Shown: positions 7,601 to 10,306 of the stretch, in pieces
Numbering within the stretch: the stretch's first letter is position 1
Layout of the letters: every line of letters begins with the position of its first letter
From: Candidatus Saccharicenans sp.
GTDB lineage: Bacteria > Acidobacteriota > Aminicenantia > Aminicenantales > Saccharicenantaceae
Length of the DNA: 10,306 nt
Assembly (NCBI GenBank): GCA_024653405.1
Contig: JANLGB010000073.1
Coordinates: 1 to 10,306, forward strand
Direction: 5' to 3'
Made by a program: the position numbers and the translations under genes
Notes under the pieces: generated by a model
What the model saw: the letters and a program-made list of their open reading frames with translations, nothing else
What the model was told of the DNA's origin: nothing
The model's database searches: none

Positions 7601-8593
7601 ATGGATGCCAGGCTTTACTTGGAACCGGAAATAAAAAGGCTGGTCAATTTAAGAGCAGCCATCGCCCCAGTGGAAAGTTCTTTGGCCGCCTACAGCTCGG
7701 GCCGGGCAATTCTGCCCGGAGTCATAAACCTGGACCTGCCGGAATTCCAGGGCGAGGTCCATGTTAAAGGTGCTTATATCAAAGCGGAAGAATATTATGT
7801 GATCAAGGTGGCTTCAGGCTTTTACCAGAACCCCGGGCTGGGACTCCCGGTGGGCAACGGGCTGATGCTGGTGTTCAGGGCAAAAACTGGAGAACTGGCG
7901 GCCATCCTTCTGGATAACGGCTACCTAACCGAGCTCAGGACGGCGGCGGCCGGGGCCGTAGCCGCTAAATATTTAGCCAGGAACCCGATTGAAAAAGTGG
8001 CGGTCATCGGTTCGGGTTTTCAGGCCAGGTTTCAGCTCCGGGCCCTGGCCGAGGTCAGGAACTTTAAGAAAGTAGCAGTCTGGAGCCGCAACCCGGAGAA
8101 TATTAAGAAATATATTGTCGAGATGAGCGCCCTTTTCCCTGAGGTTGTTTTTCTGGCGGCTAATTCTCCGGAAGGCGCCGTTCGGGAGGCTGACCTGATG
8201 ATAACCGCCACTCCCAGCCGTCAGCCCATAGTCAGGGCCGAATGGCTTAAACCAGGGGTGCATATTACGGCCATGGGCTCAGACGGCCCGGAAAAGGAAG
8301 AGCTTTATCCTGAAGTCCTGGCCCGGGCTGACCGGGTGTTTTGCGACTCGATTGCTCAGTGCCGTCGATTGGGCGAAGTTCATCATGCCCTGGAAGCTGG
8401 CGTCATCTCGGAAGATGATATAAGCGGCGAAATCGGCGAGCTGGTCCTCGGGCAAAAACCAGGGAGGCAAGCTGAGGAAGAAATTACGGTGGCCGACCTG
8501 ACCGGACTGGGAATCCAGGATGTGGCTATAGCCGGATTGTTCCTTCGCCTGGCCGAAGAAGCCGGCCTTCCCGGTCATATCCTTGATTATTAA
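7601..8593 (+). CDS. ornithine cyclodeaminase/mu-crystallin family enzyme (EutC-like cyclodeaminase)
   Basis: This is an NAD(P)-dependent enzyme of a family that includes ornithine cyclodeaminase (ornithine to proline plus ammonia), ketimine/pyrroline-2-carboxylate reductases, some alanine dehydrogenases and EutC-type cyclodeaminases. It is 330 aa, the family length. The nucleotide-binding loop VIGSGFQARFQLRAL is at 135-149. Substrate residues known from Pseudomonas putida ornithine cyclodeaminase appear at matching places: K69 (in IKV), R113 (in LTELRTAAAGA; R112 there) and the catalytic D228 (in AMGSDGPEKEEL). The phrases KVASGFYQNPGLGLP, YLTELRTAAAGAVAA and ITVADLTGLGIQD most resemble EutC-like proteins. 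The retained Asp favours deaminating cyclisation over simple reduction, but does not prove it. The SD is modest (AAGGG, 7587-7591, 9 nt before ATG). It follows the channel gene by 18 bp and ends at a probable terminator. The substrate is unproven. Nearness to hypD suggests proline-related metabolism. Confidence 0.85.
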   Translation: MDARLYLEPEIKRLVNLRAAIAPVESSLAAYSSGRAILPGVINLDLPEFQGEVHVKGAYIKAEEYYVIKVASGFYQNPGLGLPVGNGLMLVFRAKTGELAAILLDNGYLTELRTAAAGAVAAKYLARNPIEKVAVIGSGFQARFQLRALAEVRNFKKVAVWSRNPENIKKYIVEMSALFPEVVFLAANSPEGAVREADLMITATPSRQPIVRAEWLKPGVHITAMGSDGPEKEELYPEVLARADRVFCDSIAQCRRLGEVHHALEAGVISEDDISGEIGELVLGQKPGRQAEEEITVADLTGLGIQDVAIAGLFLRLAEEAGLPGHILDY

Positions 8594-8626
8594 AAAGGGG
8601 GACAAACTCTCGTGTCACCATTTTTT
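8592..8626 (+). terminator. probable Rho-independent terminator after the cyclodeaminase-like gene
   Basis: The stem pairs GG-G-GACA (8598-8604) with TGTC-A-CC (8613-8619) with one internal mismatch and the 8-nt loop AACTCTCG. T6 (8621-8626) follows one base later, and it can also pair with the A-run 8592-8596 on the other side. The hairpin begins at the stop codon of the preceding gene. An alternative fold pairs GGACAAA (8600-8606) with TTTGTCC (8630-8636). The position and the T-run support termination. Confidence 0.55.
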
Positions 8627-8672
8627 GCCTTTGTCCTGGAGAAAAGATAATTGGATGAGAGGTGATTAAGCG

Positions 8673-8700
8673 TTGACCGTAAAGCTTCATTTCTTATAAA
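8673..8700 (+). promoter_or_regulatory. candidate sigma70-type promoter for the S46 peptidase gene
   Basis: TTGACC (8673-8678), a 16-nt spacer and TATAAA (8695-8700) match the consensus at five of six positions each. It lies in an AT-rich gap after the upstream terminator and about 110 bp before the peptidase ATG, so the gene would be transcribed alone with a leader of about 100 nt. No experimental support. Confidence 0.45.
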
Positions 8701-8726
8701 CTTGAAACTCGCTTAAATATCGGTAT

Positions 8727-8749
8727 TGGCTGTCAAAGTTTTTCAGCCA
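8727..8749 (+). other. small inverted repeat in the S46 gene leader
   Basis: TGGCTG (8727-8732) and CAGCCA (8744-8749) form a 6-bp stem. AAA (8735-8737) and TTT inside the loop could extend it. It would be within the predicted leader of the peptidase mRNA. No T-run follows, so it is not a standard terminator. The function is unknown and it may be chance. Confidence 0.25.
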
Positions 8750-8809
8750 TGATTGCTCTGAGAAATGGCTTGCTTGACCGGTTAAACTGAATAACAACAG
8801 GAGGCTTTC

Positions 8810-10306
8810 ATGAAAAAACTGATAAATTTTAAGAGGATATTATCTACCTGTTTATTAATGCTGGGAATGCTTTTGCTGGCCGCACCCCTGCCGGCCGACG
8901 AGGGGATGTGGCCACTGAGCGAATTGCCGCGGCTCAACCTGCAGGAAAAGGGGTTGCGGTTGGACCCGGCTCTAATCTACGACCCATCCAGGCAGAGCCT
9001 GCTGTACGCGGTGGTTGAGGTTGGGGCCACAGGTTCTTTTATCTCGCCCGAAGGACTCATCATCACCAACCACCACGTGGCTTTTGGCTCGGTGGTGGCA
9101 GCCAGCACACCGGAAAAGGATTACCTCAAGAACGGCTTTCTGGCCAGGACCAGAGCCGAGGAAATTCCCGCGGCCGGCCGCACCGCCCGCATCACCGAAT
9201 CCTTCCGGGATGTTTCGGCCGAAGTGCTGGGCGCGGTCAAAAAGAATATGTCCTACGCCGACCGGACCAGGGCTGTAGAGCAACAAATCAAGAAAATCAT
9301 CGCTCGGGCGGAAAAAGAGAATCCTGGAAAGAGAGCCGAAGTTGCCGAAATGTTCCCGGGAAAAACCTACTGGTTGTTCCTTTACACCGTGCTGCGGGAC
9401 ATCAGGCTGGTTTACGTGCCGCCGCTGGCCATAGGCAATTTCGGCGGGGAGGATGACAACTGGATGTGGCCGCGCCATACGGGCGATTTTACCCTGATGC
9501 GGGCCTATGTGGCTCCCGACGGCCAGCCGGCCGAATATAGCGAAAAGAATGTTCCCTACAAACCGCGCACCTACCTTAAAGTGAATCCTTACGGGGCCCG
9601 GGAGGGCGATTTCGTTTTCCTGCTGGGCTATCCCGGTCGCACCTACAGGCATCTGCCGGCCAGTTATATAGCCTATGAGCAGAATGTCCGGATGCCAGCG
9701 GTAGCCGACTGGTACGAATGGCAGATCAAGTTGATGGAGGAGATGAGCCGGGCCAGCCGGGAGGTAGCCCTCAAGCATGATTCGCGGATTAAGGGCCTGG
9801 CCAACACCATGAAAAATTATCGTGGCAAGCTGGCCGGTTTGAGGCGGCTGAACTACCTGGCCCAGAAACGCCAGGAGGAGGCAGCCCTGCAGGAGTTCAT
9901 CCAGGCCGACCCCCGTCGCCGGGCCACTTACGGCCAGGTTCTGCCGGGCCTGGAAAAAATTTACGGCGACATGGGCCTGGAGTATCCCCGGGTCTTTGTG
10001 CTGGAAAACCTGAGGCGCTCGATCATCCTCTTCCAGAATGCCATGACCGTCCTGGAAGCGGCCATCGAACGCCAGAAGCCGGACCTGGACAGGAACGCGG
10101 CCTACATGGACAGGAATTTTAACCAGACCAAGCAGCGGCTGGCCCTGGGGCTTCGCACCAACTTTTACCTGCCGACGGATATCGCCATTTTCAAGGAACT
10201 TCTGAAAAAGGCCCTGGCCCTGCCCGAAGCCCAGAAAATTGAAGCATTGAGCCGGCTGGCCCCTTCGGGCGGCAACCTGGACGAGGCGGTGAATAATCTT
10301 TTCAAA
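8810..10306 (+). CDS. S46 family dipeptidyl-peptidase (DPP7/DPP11 type), 3'-truncated by window edge
   Basis: This is a serine peptidase that removes dipeptides from peptide N-termini outside the cytoplasm. Only 499 residues are seen, of about 700 usual for the family. Residues 1-29 form a signal peptide: KK/KR n-region, hydrophobic 11-25, likely cleavage after PLPA before DEGMWP, so the product is exported. EGMW just after cleavage is typical of S46. The catalytic His is in GLIITNHHV (H88/H89); S46 enzymes usually have NHHC, and here Val replaces Cys. The triad Asp lies in the conserved block GNFGGEDDNWMWPRHTGDF (209-227). A Lys/Arg/Glu-rich helical stretch from ~290 to ~450 fits the S46 alpha-helical lid domain. 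The catalytic Ser and the residue that decides DPP7 (hydrophobic) versus DPP11 (acidic) specificity lie beyond the window. The start is fixed by AGGAGG (8799-8804), 5 nt before ATG. The frame is open to the last base. Confidence 0.93.
   Translation, partial: MKKLINFKRILSTCLLMLGMLLLAAPLPADEGMWPLSELPRLNLQEKGLRLDPALIYDPSRQSLLYAVVEVGATGSFISPEGLIITNHHVAFGSVVAASTPEKDYLKNGFLARTRAEEIPAAGRTARITESFRDVSAEVLGAVKKNMSYADRTRAVEQQIKKIIARAEKENPGKRAEVAEMFPGKTYWLFLYTVLRDIRLVYVPPLAIGNFGGEDDNWMWPRHTGDFTLMRAYVAPDGQPAEYSEKNVPYKPRTYLKVNPYGAREGDFVFLLGYPGRTYRHLPASYIAYEQNVRMPAVADWYEWQIKLMEEMSRASREVALKHDSRIKGLANTMKNYRGKLAGLRRLNYLAQKRQEEAALQEFIQADPRRRATYGQVLPGLEKIYGDMGLEYPRVFVLENLRRSIILFQNAMTVLEAAIERQKPDLDRNAAYMDRNFNQTKQRLALGLRTNFYLPTDIAIFKELLKKALALPEAQKIEALSRLAPSGGNLDEAVNNLFK

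Noticed and set aside
8630..8636. Alternative stem GGACAAA/TTTGTCC after the cyclodeaminase-like gene as a separate element
   Set aside because: It competes with the better terminator fold that has a shorter loop and an adjacent T-run, so it is noted only as an alternative.
8972..9778. 268-codon open frame antisense to the S46 peptidase gene
   Set aside because: It is a mirror of a well-supported gene with GC-rich codons. The protein has no recognisable domain, and the sense strand carries the S46 motifs.
1..10306. CRISPR array, tRNA/rRNA, insertion sequence or phage/defence genes
   Set aside because: I found no regularly spaced repeats, no cloverleaf or rRNA-like stretch, no transposase or integrase, and no terminal inverted repeats. 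The window looks like ordinary metabolic chromosome with no mobile or defence system.

Overview
The window reads as a piece of chromosome from a strictly anaerobic, peptide- and amino-acid-using bacterium. Coding DNA is moderately GC-rich and the gaps are clearly AT-richer. All genes lie on the + strand and most have strong Shine-Dalgarno (SD) sites 5-6 nt before ATG. The gene mix is a GWxTD/TPR protein, an oxygen-sensitive glycyl radical enzyme, an S46 dipeptidyl-peptidase and an OCD-family enzyme. It resembles Candidatus Aminicenantes or other Acidobacteriota-related anaerobes. That placement is an inference from gene content, not from a marker gene.

Layout. Positions 1-1646 hold the 3' part of a GWxTD-type protein with C-terminal TPR repeats; its 5' end is outside the window. 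A galactose mutarotase (galM, 1714-2748) follows after 67 bp. A 219-bp gap then holds the best regulatory signal of the window: a consensus-like promoter (TTGACA, 17 nt, extended -10) whose -10 region lies inside a perfect 9-bp inverted repeat with a 5-nt gap (2932-2954). It drives a tight two-gene operon. The first gene is a radical-SAM glycyl-radical activating enzyme (2968-3873). The second, 2 bp later, is a glycyl radical enzyme of 787 aa (3876-6239). Every active-site residue I can recall for trans-4-hydroxy-L-proline dehydratase (HypD) is present in it, at a constant offset of -3.

A 440-bp AT-rich gap follows with no convincing gene. Next is a probable two-gene unit: an MscS-family mechanosensitive channel (6680-7582) and an ornithine cyclodeaminase/mu-crystallin family enzyme most like EutC-type cyclodeaminases (7601-8593). 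A probable intrinsic terminator overlaps the stop codon of the latter. A fresh promoter candidate precedes an exported S46 peptidase (8810 to the window end, 499 residues seen, C-terminus missing).

How it may fit together (inference). The secreted or periplasmic S46 peptidase would release dipeptides. HypE/HypD would dehydrate hydroxyproline to pyrroline-5-carboxylate, a proline precursor. The cyclodeaminase-like enzyme would also work in the ornithine/proline or cyclic-imine area. No pyrroline-5-carboxylate reductase, transporter or regulator is encoded here, so the pathway is incomplete within the window. The most notable items are the HypD assignment, the unassigned operator over its promoter, and the OCD-like neighbour.
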